From Polynucleobacter sp. MWH-Jannik1A5 (lineage in GTDB: Bacteria; Pseudomonadota; Gammaproteobacteria; Burkholderiales; Burkholderiaceae): DNA of 64,000 nt. The translations under genes were made by a program, and so were the position numbers. Shown here in pieces: positions 43,214 to 51,183 of the stretch. Numbering within the stretch: the stretch's first letter is position 1; each line of letters starts with the position of its first letter. Location: contig NZ_JACVPQ010000001.1 of the NCBI RefSeq assembly GCF_018881795.1, positions 219,106-283,105 on the forward strand. The letters are read 5' to 3'. The notes beneath the pieces are model-generated. The model was given only the letters and a program-made list of their open reading frames with translations, did not search any database and was not told where the DNA came from.

Positions 43214-45349
43214 ATGAAACAGCTGTTCAGTAAAAAACAACTCGCCCTTCTTTGCGGCGCACTAGTTGTAGTTAGCAACACCTCTTTAGCGTTTGCACAA
43301 AATTCACTACCCACTGTCGTTGTAACAGGATCACGTTTTGAAGAGAACCTCAACGAAGTTCCTGCAAACGTCAAAGTCATTACACGCGATGAAATAGCAG
43401 GTTCAACATCAAGCAATATTCCTGATGTTCTATCTCAAATTGGTGGCCTCAACGTTCGCAATATCAATGGCGGAGGGCAACTCAATCTAGATGCTACGGT
43501 GGATATGGGTGGCTATGGAATGACAGCTGGAAGCACCACTCTCATTTTGGTTGATGGCCAAAGAATTAATCCGATTGACTCTTCATCTGTCATGTGGGAA
43601 TCGATTCCGATAGACTCGATTGAACGCATTGAGGTACTTCAAGGTGGCGCCAGCGTTCAATACGGCAACGGTGCGGTTGGCGGTGTCATTAATATCATCA
43701 CTAACGGAAATAGTTCCAAGCTCAACCAAGCTAGCACAAGCTACGGCAGTTACAACACTTTAATTAATAATGTCATTCTGCGCGATAGCTTTGAGGATAC
43801 TACTTATCAGCTCACAGCTAACACCTCAAACAGCCAAGGATGGCGCCAGAATTCTGCAGCGAATGCCTATGCATTTGACGCTAAGGTAACGCAAAAGTTT
43901 GGCGGCATTGACAAAATCTATACTGATTTTTTCTATGGCTATACAAATCAACAAGTGCCTGGTGCTGTTATAGGACAAGTAGGAAGCGGCAATCCACAAT
44001 CGGCTTACTTTAAAAATATTGGCGCCAATAACACAGTGAACAATTCTGGATTTCGCTTCGGTGGAACTAAGGAGTTAGCAACAGGCTATATAGGCGAGTT
44101 AGATACATCCTATACCAACAAAACTGCCTTTAACTACTACCCCTTCTATGACACAGCGGCAGCCATCAACACTACTAGCGGGTTTCCAGTCTGGTCAAAC
44201 ACCAACAATACTCTTTCGGGTTGGCAATTTAACCTTTCGCCACGTGTTAAAGCAGATTTAGGCCCACTTGGAACAACGATTGTGGGATATGAATTTAATA
44301 AAGCCGGACAAGGGTCTATTGGAACGTATGGCTCTAATCAATTAAATGGCTACATGATTCCACAGGGCTATATCACTAACCCCAATGGTCAAACCAACAA
44401 TACCCAAAACGCTGCCCTATTGAATCAGTCTTTTTATGGCATCTTGAAACTACCAATTACAAGCGGCATTAGCTTGGTTGGGGGCGGAAGGTACCAGACA
44501 CAGCAAGCAAATACCAACTACTCTGCGATCGGCTCATCTAATGGCCCTTCGAGTGCAGATCAAACTTTCTCTGCCAATGCAGGCGATGCTGCATTAAATT
44601 TTAATTATGCAAAAAACCAAAATCTGTATGTCAAGTGGAATCAATCTTATCGCTTCCCCAATATTGATGAGTTTTGGGGTACGAATCCACTGACTGGTGT
44701 ACAAGTTTTCAATGGTATTTTGAGGCCTCAAACTGCTCAAACTTATGAGCTTGGAGGCAATTGGTTGCTTCAAAGTTTCAAAGTTAATGGCTCAATATTC
44801 TCGTCTGTGTCTCAAAATGAAATCACCTACAACCCTACTACTGGCGCCAACTACAACTCCCCATACAACATTAATCGAAGAGGGGTAGTACTGGATTCCT
44901 CTGTCAATCTCACAAATCGACTCAGTGTTGCAGGCGGGGGAAAGTTTCAACGCTCCTACTATGCTGATGGACCCTACCAAGGGCAATCAATAGCAGTAAC
45001 GCCTGACTTACTTTTGAATGCAAGAGCTAACTATTTAATCGACCAAAACTGGTCATTGGGTGGTGTGGTCAATTATGTCAGTACTCAGCATTACGATGCA
45101 GGAACTAACACCACCATATACAACTCTCTTGCATTAATGCCTTCATATACTGTAGGCGATGTATATCTAAATTACAAAACAGGTGGATGGGATACTAAGT
45201 TCACGATTAAGAACGTAGGTAATGCTCTTTACGCTACTTATGGGGGTTATGCCTCCACCCAAGGTGCTAGCGGATCCTTTGCAAATAACTACTACTACTA
45301 TCCTAGCGATCGAAGAGCTTATTATTTGACCGCCAGATATACCTTTTGA
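43214..45349 (+). CDS. btuB: TonB-dependent outer-membrane receptor, BtuB-like (cobalamin)
   Basis: 711 residues from the ATG at 43214. A signal peptide (MKQLFSKKQLALLCGALVVV, cleavage after SLAFA near residue 28) is followed by the plug domain (PTVVVTGSRFEENLNEVPANVKVI; IERIEVLQGGASVQYGNGAVGGVINII) and a beta-barrel ending in an aromatic residue (YYLTARYTF), as outer-membrane proteins do. The cobalamin riboswitch upstream makes vitamin B12 or a related corrinoid the likely substrate. No btuC, btuD, btuF or tonB lies in the window. Coding is unusually rich in Asn, Ser and Tyr compared with neighbours, as is usual for barrels. Confidence 0.9.
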   Translation: MKQLFSKKQLALLCGALVVVSNTSLAFAQNSLPTVVVTGSRFEENLNEVPANVKVITRDEIAGSTSSNIPDVLSQIGGLNVRNINGGGQLNLDATVDMGGYGMTAGSTTLILVDGQRINPIDSSSVMWESIPIDSIERIEVLQGGASVQYGNGAVGGVINIITNGNSSKLNQASTSYGSYNTLINNVILRDSFEDTTYQLTANTSNSQGWRQNSAANAYAFDAKVTQKFGGIDKIYTDFFYGYTNQQVPGAVIGQVGSGNPQSAYFKNIGANNTVNNSGFRFGGTKELATGYIGELDTSYTNKTAFNYYPFYDTAAAINTTSGFPVWSNTNNTLSGWQFNLSPRVKADLGPLGTTIVGYEFNKAGQGSIGTYGSNQLNGYMIPQGYITNPNGQTNNTQNAALLNQSFYGILKLPITSGISLVGGGRYQTQQANTNYSAIGSSNGPSSADQTFSANAGDAALNFNYAKNQNLYVKWNQSYRFPNIDEFWGTNPLTGVQVFNGILRPQTAQTYELGGNWLLQSFKVNGSIFSSVSQNEITYNPTTGANYNSPYNINRRGVVLDSSVNLTNRLSVAGGGKFQRSYYADGPYQGQSIAVTPDLLLNARANYLIDQNWSLGGVVNYVSTQHYDAGTNTTIYNSLALMPSYTVGDVYLNYKTGGWDTKFTIKNVGNALYATYGGYASTQGASGSFANNYYYYPSDRRAYYLTARYTF

Positions 45350-45387
45350 GGTATTTGAGTCCAGAATTCAGGGGGTTCACGATAGCT

Positions 45388-45416
45388 TTCACAAGGTTTG
45401 ATCAAAAAGCTACAAT
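45388..45416 (+). promoter_or_regulatory. Strong sigma-70-like promoter of the coiled-coil/zapA operon, leaderless geometry
   Basis: TTCACA (45388-45393), a 17-base spacer and TACAAT (45411-45416) match the consensus at five of six positions each. The ATG of the coiled-coil gene is at 45423, six bases beyond the -10, so the transcript should begin at or next to the start codon. There is no ribosome binding site in the gap. Confidence 0.65.
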
Positions 45417-45422
45417 GGCGTT

Positions 45423-45698
45423 ATGAGCGATTTAACCCCATTACCCTCTGGCGACTTAAGTGTTCTTGAGACCTCTGTTCAGCGTGTTACTGACAAGCTC
45501 TCTACAGTTGTAGAAGCCGTTAAAAAATTGACGGCTGAACGTACTCAGTTAGAAAACAAAATTGAAGACGCGCAAAAGCGTATTCAACACATATTGAGTC
45601 GTTTACCAGAACAGAGTGATGGTCGTCAGCTCAATTTGCTAGGCGAGGCTGTTCCCCCAAATAATCCAGAGGATGATAATGAGCCAACAACGCATTGA
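45423..45698 (+). CDS. Small coiled-coil protein upstream of zapA (possible ZapB-like role)
   Basis: 91 residues. Residues about 15-65 form one amphipathic coiled coil (VLETSVQRVTDKLSTVVEAV, then TQLENKIEDAQKRIQHILSRL), followed by an acidic disordered tail. There is no signal or membrane segment. A short coiled-coil gene directly before zapA is common in beta-proteobacteria; its position and shape suggest a partner in division, like ZapB or the TIGR02449/DUF904 group, but sequence similarity is too low to claim identity. It overlaps zapA by 20 bases. A strong promoter lies six bases before the ATG, and no ribosome binding site is seen. Confidence 0.8.
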   Translation: MSDLTPLPSGDLSVLETSVQRVTDKLSTVVEAVKKLTAERTQLENKIEDAQKRIQHILSRLPEQSDGRQLNLLGEAVPPNNPEDDNEPTTH

Positions 45699-46032
45699 AG
45701 TAAGTCTCGCCGGTCAAAAAATCACCCTAGCAACGAGCGCTGAGCACGAACCACTATTAAGAGCAGCATGCGTCTTGGTAGACGAACAAATTCAATTAGC
45801 TATTAGCGGAGGCAATCGCAGTATTGAACGCGCCAGCATGATGGCAGCGCTCAAAATTGCAGGCGACCTTATTACGCTACAAAAAAATCAATCGCAGCAA
45901 GGCCCTTCCTCTAATGTGAGCTCCGATGAAGTCACTCGCTTGCAAAGCGAGATTCGCGCCCTAGAGGATCAAGTGGACGCCTTGATGCAAACTCTTTCCC
46001 TGCCTGGTTCGCCAAGGCCAATAGTTCCTTGA
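45679..46032 (+). CDS. zapA: Cell division protein ZapA
   Basis: 117 residues from the ATG at 45679, which has a GAGG site eight bases upstream; an ATG two codons earlier is less well placed. ZapA binds and cross-links FtsZ filaments at the Z-ring. The N-terminal family domain reads RIEVSLAGQKITLATSAEHEPLLRAACVLVDEQI (about residues 4-37), and the C-terminal coiled coil is VTRLQSEIRALEDQVDALMQTLS. The gene ends where 6S RNA begins, the usual zapA-ssrS order of beta- and gamma-proteobacteria. Confidence 0.93.
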   Translation: MSQQRIEVSLAGQKITLATSAEHEPLLRAACVLVDEQIQLAISGGNRSIERASMMAALKIAGDLITLQKNQSQQGPSSNVSSDEVTRLQSEIRALEDQVDALMQTLSLPGSPRPIVP

Positions 46033-46209
46033 ACCGATGCGCAAGCATCCGGAACGATCTTTACCTTGTGGGCGTGAGCGTTTCGAAAGTTCACAGTGCC
46101 AACTTAGACTTGGTTACTCCCTGAACCTCTTAATGCACCCGAAGCAGAGTAGCCGTTCCACCTTGAACCTTAGGGTTCAGGATGACGGCCTAGCGGCTAA
46201 GGCGGGGAA
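45996..46209 (+). ncRNA. ssrS: 6S RNA
   Basis: Located directly after zapA, as in many proteobacteria. The most conserved 6S element is clear: CCACCTTGAACC-TTA-GGGTTCAGG (about 46159-46181), followed by GATGACGGCCTAGCGGC. The terminal stem can form between CCTGCCT (45999-46005) and AGGCGGG (46200-46206), which would place the 5' end inside the last codons of zapA; if the closing stem is shorter the RNA would start near 46030. Ends are therefore uncertain by about 30 bases. 6S RNA binds sigma-70 RNA polymerase and restrains transcription in stationary phase. Confidence 0.87.
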
Positions 46210-46212
46210 TTC

Positions 46213-47031
46213 ATGTTACTAAGCGATATCGCCATGCTGATGCTCTGCGGCAGCATCTCTGGATTTTTAGCAGGCTTATTAGGCATTGGTGGCGGCATGA
46301 TTCTCGTGCCATTCATGATCTTGGTTTTTAATCACCTCCAATTTGACCAAAGCGTGATTGTGCATATGGCCATTGCTACCGGCATGGCTACTATTTTATT
46401 TACAACAACTTCTGCTATTTGGGCGCATCACAAGCATGGCTCGATTGACTGGAGGTTGGTTGCATCATTAAGTCCTGGTTTAGTTGTCGGTAGCTTAATT
46501 GGCGGTAGCGAAATTTTTGAAGCCTTGAATACCTCTTGGCTCTCACTCTTCTTTGCAGTTTTTATTGTTTACACATCTATTCAGATGCTCCTCAACAAAA
46601 AACCTAAACCAGGCAGAGATTTACCAAGCCCTTTAGGTCTATTTGGCTTTGGCTCATTTGCAGGCGCCCTATCCAGCTTGGTGGGTGCCGGTGGCGCCTT
46701 CATCACCGTACCTTTCATGCTCTGGTGCAACGTCAAACCACATGTTGCGATGGCCAGTTCTTCTGGCTTGGGATTTCCGATCGCCGCTGCGGCCACTGTA
46801 GGCTATATGTATGGCAGCTGGGGGCATCCCAATCTACCCTCTGGATCTTTAGGTTTCGTCTACCTACCTGCAGTAGTTTGCATCGCTGTAGTGAGCATAT
46901 TCACGGCACCGCTTGGTGCCAAGATGGCCCGCAAGCTGGATGTCGGACAACTCAAACGAATTTTTGGGGTGATGCTACTGATGCTTGCGGCCTTCATGTT
47001 TAATGAAAGCCGCAAAGCATTTGGCTATTGA
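46213..47031 (+). CDS. Sulfite exporter TauE/SafE family membrane protein
   Basis: 272 residues with about eight membrane helices. The family repeats GFLAGLLGIGGGMILVPFMIL (about residues 16-36) and GALSSLVGAGGAFITVPFMLW (about 151-171) are both intact, showing the internal duplication typical of TauE/SafE. Members export sulfite or organosulfonate-derived anions, but most are uncharacterised, so the substrate is open. The ATG lies a few bases beyond 6S RNA, where E. coli instead has ygfA. Its stop codon abuts the stop of the convergent matB with no base between. Confidence 0.88.
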   Translation: MLLSDIAMLMLCGSISGFLAGLLGIGGGMILVPFMILVFNHLQFDQSVIVHMAIATGMATILFTTTSAIWAHHKHGSIDWRLVASLSPGLVVGSLIGGSEIFEALNTSWLSLFFAVFIVYTSIQMLLNKKPKPGRDLPSPLGLFGFGSFAGALSSLVGAGGAFITVPFMLWCNVKPHVAMASSSGLGFPIAAAATVGYMYGSWGHPNLPSGSLGFVYLPAVVCIAVVSIFTAPLGAKMARKLDVGQLKRIFGVMLLMLAAFMFNESRKAFGY

Positions 47032-48555
47032 TTAGCCAGTAAATTGCTGACGCAAAATATTCTTTTGGACTTTACCCATAGCATTGCGAGGTAAATCAGA
47101 AAGAATCTCGATTCGCTTCGGAATCTTGAAATTCGCAATTTGAGTTTTTAAAGTCGCGATCATCGCTTCAGCATTTAACTTAGCTCCAGATTTAGGTACG
47201 ACCACTGCCATTACCGCCTCACCGAAGTCTGGATGCGGAATACCGATCACAGCGCTTTCGTCAACACCAGGCATGTCATCGATAAAACTCTCAATTTCTT
47301 TTGGATAGACGTTATAGCCACCAGAGATAATTAAATCCTTGCTGCGACCAACGATGCACAAGTATTCCTTAGGTGCTTTGCCGCCATTGGCATCACCACC
47401 CCAACGGCCAACGTCACCAGTCTTGAACCAGCCGTCTTTGGTAAATTCTTCGGCGGTCTTCTCAGGCATACGCCAGTAGCCCTTAAATATATTTGGGCCT
47501 TTCACCTGAATGCCACCAATTTCATCAACCTTGCAAGGCTTGTTGTCTTCATTGACAACGCGCACCTTAACGCCAGGAAGTGGGAGACCAACAGAACCCC
47601 CTACTCGCTTACCTTTGTATGGATTGGAGACCAGCATGACGGTCTCGCTCATGCCATAGCGCTCCAAAATTGGCTGTCCAATCACTTCCTTGAAGGTATT
47701 AAATGTCTCTGTAAGTAGTGGGGCAGAACCAGAAACAAAAAGGCGCATATTGCGTGCTACTTTTTTATTGAAGCCTTTGTCAGCTAGAAGGCGTACATAG
47801 AATGTTGGTACACCCATCATCACCGTAGACTGCGGCATATGCTTGATAAGTTGAGCGGTATCTAAACGTGGCAACCAGATCATTTTGCTACCGTTAATGA
47901 GAGCACCATGAGCTGCTACAAATAAACCATGCACGTGGAAGATAGGCAAAGCATGCAACAGGACATCGCCTTTTTTCCAACCCCAGAACTTTTGCAATAC
48001 TTGCGCATTACTACCCAAGTTCTTATGCGTCAACATTGCGCCTTTGCTACGGCCAGTGGTACCAGAGGTGTACAAAATAGCCGCGAGGTCATCATCCTTA
48101 GCGGGTACCGTTTTAAATTTATCACTCAATCTCGCTGCTCGCTCTAGCAATGTGCCGGTACGGTTCTCGTCTAAAGTAAAGACATGCTTAGTGCCAGCTT
48201 TGGAGGCAACCTTAGATACCCAAGATAGATTCTTGCTGCTGCAGACAACTACGGCTGGCTCAGCGTTCTCCAAAAAGTATTGGATCTCCGCAGATTGATA
48301 AGCCGTGTTAAGCGGCAAGTAAACATAACCCGCACGAATCGTTGCTAGGTATAGAAAAAGAGCCTCAGGTGACTTCTCAACCTGAACTGCAACCCTAGAC
48401 CCTTTTGGCAACTTCAAGCTGGCAAGTAAATTTGCCAGCTTTGCCGTTGCAGACTCTAGGTCACCCCAGGAGTAATACAAACCATCATGCGTCTCGAGAG
48501 CACATGCTTTTTTATCTTTTGGAAAACCTTTTTCCAATAGTGAATATAAATTCAT
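47032..48555 (-). CDS. matB: Malonyl-CoA synthetase (acyl-CoA ligase)
   Basis: 507 residues from the ATG at 48555 (MNLYSLLEKGFP), which has a GAGG site six bases upstream; an earlier ATG at 48579 would add eight residues. Acyl-adenylate family motifs: AILYTSGTTGRSKGAMLTHKN (about residues 157-177), RYGMSETVML (about 292-301), GWFKTGDVGR and GRSKDLIISGGYNVYPKEIE (about 393-412), with the catalytic lysine in NAMGKVQKN. The neighbouring malonyl-CoA decarboxylase and Bug receptor make malonate (or methylmalonate) the probable substrate. It is the last gene of the malonate unit. Confidence 0.9.
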   Translation of the reverse strand: MNLYSLLEKGFPKDKKACALETHDGLYYSWGDLESATAKLANLLASLKLPKGSRVAVQVEKSPEALFLYLATIRAGYVYLPLNTAYQSAEIQYFLENAEPAVVVCSSKNLSWVSKVASKAGTKHVFTLDENRTGTLLERAARLSDKFKTVPAKDDDLAAILYTSGTTGRSKGAMLTHKNLGSNAQVLQKFWGWKKGDVLLHALPIFHVHGLFVAAHGALINGSKMIWLPRLDTAQLIKHMPQSTVMMGVPTFYVRLLADKGFNKKVARNMRLFVSGSAPLLTETFNTFKEVIGQPILERYGMSETVMLVSNPYKGKRVGGSVGLPLPGVKVRVVNEDNKPCKVDEIGGIQVKGPNIFKGYWRMPEKTAEEFTKDGWFKTGDVGRWGGDANGGKAPKEYLCIVGRSKDLIISGGYNVYPKEIESFIDDMPGVDESAVIGIPHPDFGEAVMAVVVPKSGAKLNAEAMIATLKTQIANFKIPKRIEILSDLPRNAMGKVQKNILRQQFTG

Positions 48556-48595
48556 TTGAACCTCAAACCCCAGGGGCAATGTTTAATAAAAACTC

Positions 48596-49579
48596 TTAAT
48601 CCAACTTAGCGCCAGAGGCCTTTGCAACGGCAGCCCAACGCTTAATATCTGCACTGACAAACCTTCCAAATGCATCGCCAGTAAGGGTTGGAGTTTCAGA
48701 GCCATTATTTGCCCAAGTAGCTTTAATCTCAGGAGTGTTGAGTGCTTTTTGCACTTCAGCAATCATCTTGTCGACGATTGACTGAGGAGTTCCTTTTGGA
48801 GCAAACAAGCCATACCAAGTGGAAACTTCATAGCCCACTAAGCCAGCCTCTGCAGCTGTAGGCACATTTGGGAACCCTGGGGCACGCTTTTGGGAAGCAA
48901 CTGCCAACGCTACGATCGAGCCATTCTTAATTTGAGGGGCAGAAGATCCAAGGCCATCAAATTCGATATCCACTTGACCCGCAATAAGATCTTGCATCGC
49001 TGGTCCTGCACCACGATATGGAATATGAGTGATGAAGGTCTTCGTCATCATTTTGAAATCTTCAGCAGCTAGATGATGGGTGGTGCCATTACCAGCACTA
49101 GCGTAATTAAACTTTCCTGGATTTTTCTTCAAAAGTGCAATGAATTCTTTCAAGTCTTTCACTTGCACATTCTTTGGATTAACAACAATCACCTGCGGTG
49201 GACTTGCAATCATTGCAACTGGCACAAAACTTTTCTCAATGTCGTAATCCAAACTCGGATACATGGATGGTGCAATTGCATGGTGCGCAGCACCTACAAA
49301 GAAGGTATAGCCATCTGGTGCAGCCTTAGAGGCAATAGAGGCACCTAAGGTACCGCCAGCACCACCGCGGTTATCAATCACAATCTGTTTGCCTAGCTGC
49401 TTGGTTAATTGCGCTGCTAAAGGTCTGGCGAACGCATCTGTTCCCCCACCAGCAGGAAAAGGAACTACAAACGTGACTGGCTTATTTGGCCATTCCTGTG
49501 CCATTACCACTAAAGGTGCGGCACAAACCAAAAAAACCGCTTTTTTAATCATTGCCGAAAGGCTTAATTGTTTAAACAT
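48596..49579 (-). CDS. Bug/TctC-family periplasmic solute receptor, probably for malonate
   Basis: 327 residues from the ATG at 49579, which has GGAGGAG six bases upstream; an ATG two codons earlier and a GTG five codons earlier are too close to that site. A signal peptide (KKAVFLVCAAPLVVMA, cleavage before QEWPNKP) leads to the Bug fold: VTFVVPFPAGGGTDAFARPLAAQLTKQLG (about residues 35-63) and IDNRGGAGGTLGASIASKA. These proteins bind carboxylates in the periplasm for tripartite tricarboxylate transporters. The membrane subunits TctA and TctB are not present. Its place between matA and matB suggests malonate as ligand; that is inference. Confidence 0.9.
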   Translation of the reverse strand: MFKQLSLSAMIKKAVFLVCAAPLVVMAQEWPNKPVTFVVPFPAGGGTDAFARPLAAQLTKQLGKQIVIDNRGGAGGTLGASIASKAAPDGYTFFVGAAHHAIAPSMYPSLDYDIEKSFVPVAMIASPPQVIVVNPKNVQVKDLKEFIALLKKNPGKFNYASAGNGTTHHLAAEDFKMMTKTFITHIPYRGAGPAMQDLIAGQVDIEFDGLGSSAPQIKNGSIVALAVASQKRAPGFPNVPTAAEAGLVGYEVSTWYGLFAPKGTPQSIVDKMIAEVQKALNTPEIKATWANNGSETPTLTGDAFGRFVSADIKRWAAVAKASGAKLD

Positions 49580-49744
49580 CTTCATCTCCTCCACTTGCCA
49601 CTATTTCATGGCTATGTTCATTATGAATACCGCTAAATTGCTTACATTACTACTTTCTGGATCTTCGTGCCCAGTTCGTCTATTAAAACCCCAAAGTGAA
49701 TCTCTTTGGATTCTGCCTTAGGGCATCTCCTCCTTAATTCTTTA

Positions 49745-51049
49745 TCATGGCGCCATCAAGCGCCCTACCGATCTTGAATACACAATCTCACCATTGGCAA
49801 ATCTCTCATGGTTCTCCTCAACATTGCCGAGGTCGTAAAGATAATTCACCATTAAACCGGCAGACTGACGTAAGCCCTTGCGGGATAAATCACCAGCCCA
49901 GTTCACTAAATGCAATTTAGCTCCGTTACCCAAATGAAATTTGGCAACAGGATTACCATTGCGCCCAGTAGAGCCAAGCCCCAAATAAATGGATGCCAAA
50001 CAGAGTAAAGACTCCTGCTCTTTTGGGGATGCTAAATCTGGATGCCATCCAGCACTGAGTTTTTCCGTCCAAGACTGCGCATCTAGCTTCAGTGTCGCCA
50101 GGGCTTGGTCTCGAGCAGCTCTTAAATTTGGCTTTAATTTTTCTGCAGGAACATCTTCACCCAAATTAGCCCCAGCAGATACCCAATCCATAAATCCAGG
50201 AATCGGCGACAAGGTAACAAAAGTTTTAATTCCAGGAAACTCCGCATGCAACTGCTCAGCAACGCGCTTGATGAGGAAGTTACCCATCGATACACCACGA
50301 AGACCAGGTTCGCAGTTACTGATGGAGTAGAACACCGCAACTTTATATTGCGATGGTTGATCTACCGTCTCAGCCTTCTTGTCCACTAAAGGTGTAATAA
50401 CGGTTGGAATCTCAGGTAGCAGCGCCACTTCCACAAAGATCAAGGGTTCGCTAGGGAGCTGCGGATGAAAGAAGGCAAAGCAGCGACGATCTGGTTGAAG
50501 ACGGCGACGCAGGTCATCCCAACCATCAATAGCATGAACTGCCTCATGCTGAATCAATTTTTCCAAAACCTCTGCGGGTGATTTCCAGTCAACTCGATGC
50601 ATCTTCAAAAATCCTGGATTAAACCAAGATGACAAAAGATGGCGCATATCAAAATCTACAGCAGCAAGCTCGGGCTTCTTATCCAAAAGCTGCAATAAGT
50701 CGCGACGCATTTGGACAACTGCTGCAGTGCCATGCCCAGCACGATTTAAGCGGCGAAATAATTCTTGCCTAGGAGATTCAGAAACCTTTTGCAGTTTGAT
50801 GTAGTTACGTGCTGAAGATTCTGCTGCAAAGTTTTGTGCAGCCTTCAGAACTGCATCACCTTGAGGATTTAATTTTTCAAACAGATAGGTGAAAAATGGA
50901 ATATGTTGATCTTTTGTCAGCTTGCGATAGTTATTCACCACATCGTCTGCCATGCTGACCGCGTTAGATTCCCCTCGCTCAGAAATTAAACGCTTAATGG
51001 CGTTATTTGCTTTTGACAGGTTACGGGCTTTTGCTAGCTTTTCAAGCAT
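49745..51049 (-). CDS. matA: Malonyl-CoA decarboxylase
   Basis: 434 residues. It converts malonyl-CoA to acetyl-CoA and CO2. The N-terminal helical domain is followed by the GNAT-like catalytic domain with CFAFFHPQLPSEPLIFVEVALL (about residues 198-219), AVFYSISNCEPGLRGVSMGNFLIKRV (about 248-273) and FVTLSPIPGFMDW (about 286-298); the serine in TLSPIPG is a catalytic residue in the family. A histidine-containing AKFHLGNGAKLHLVNW block near the C-terminus is also conserved. It is upstream of the Bug receptor by about 165 bases. Inverted repeats in its promoter region (51131-51158) may be the site of the LysR regulator coded next. Confidence 0.94.
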   Translation of the reverse strand: MLEKLAKARNLSKANNAIKRLISERGESNAVSMADDVVNNYRKLTKDQHIPFFTYLFEKLNPQGDAVLKAAQNFAAESSARNYIKLQKVSESPRQELFRRLNRAGHGTAAVVQMRRDLLQLLDKKPELAAVDFDMRHLLSSWFNPGFLKMHRVDWKSPAEVLEKLIQHEAVHAIDGWDDLRRRLQPDRRCFAFFHPQLPSEPLIFVEVALLPEIPTVITPLVDKKAETVDQPSQYKVAVFYSISNCEPGLRGVSMGNFLIKRVAEQLHAEFPGIKTFVTLSPIPGFMDWVSAGANLGEDVPAEKLKPNLRAARDQALATLKLDAQSWTEKLSAGWHPDLASPKEQESLLCLASIYLGLGSTGRNGNPVAKFHLGNGAKLHLVNWAGDLSRKGLRQSAGLMVNYLYDLGNVEENHERFANGEIVYSRSVGRLMAP

Positions 51050-51130
51050 GGAGTCTTTTCAAAAAGAAAATCGACAAAAATTTGATCGAGTTCAATTTAT
51101 TACCCAGGACAAGCAAAATCAATTAAGTTA

Positions 51131-51158
51131 AATGATAAATCATTAACCTAAAGTTAAT
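51131..51158. promoter_or_regulatory. Overlapping inverted repeats upstream of malonyl-CoA decarboxylase
   Basis: AATGAT-AA-ATCATT (51131-51144) overlaps ATTAAC-CTAAA-GTTAAT (51142-51158), both perfect, 80-110 bases before the matA ATG and just beyond the end of the LysR-type gene. The second has the length and AT-rich form of a T-N11-A LysR-type operator (ATTAAC...GTTAAT). Confidence 0.5.
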
Positions 51159-51183
51159 TAATATTGCTAAACGTAAGGGTATA

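Noticed and set aside
46037..46222. Short open frame of 61 codons after zapA
   Set aside because: It lies over 6S RNA, whose conserved elements are clear, and has no ribosome binding site.
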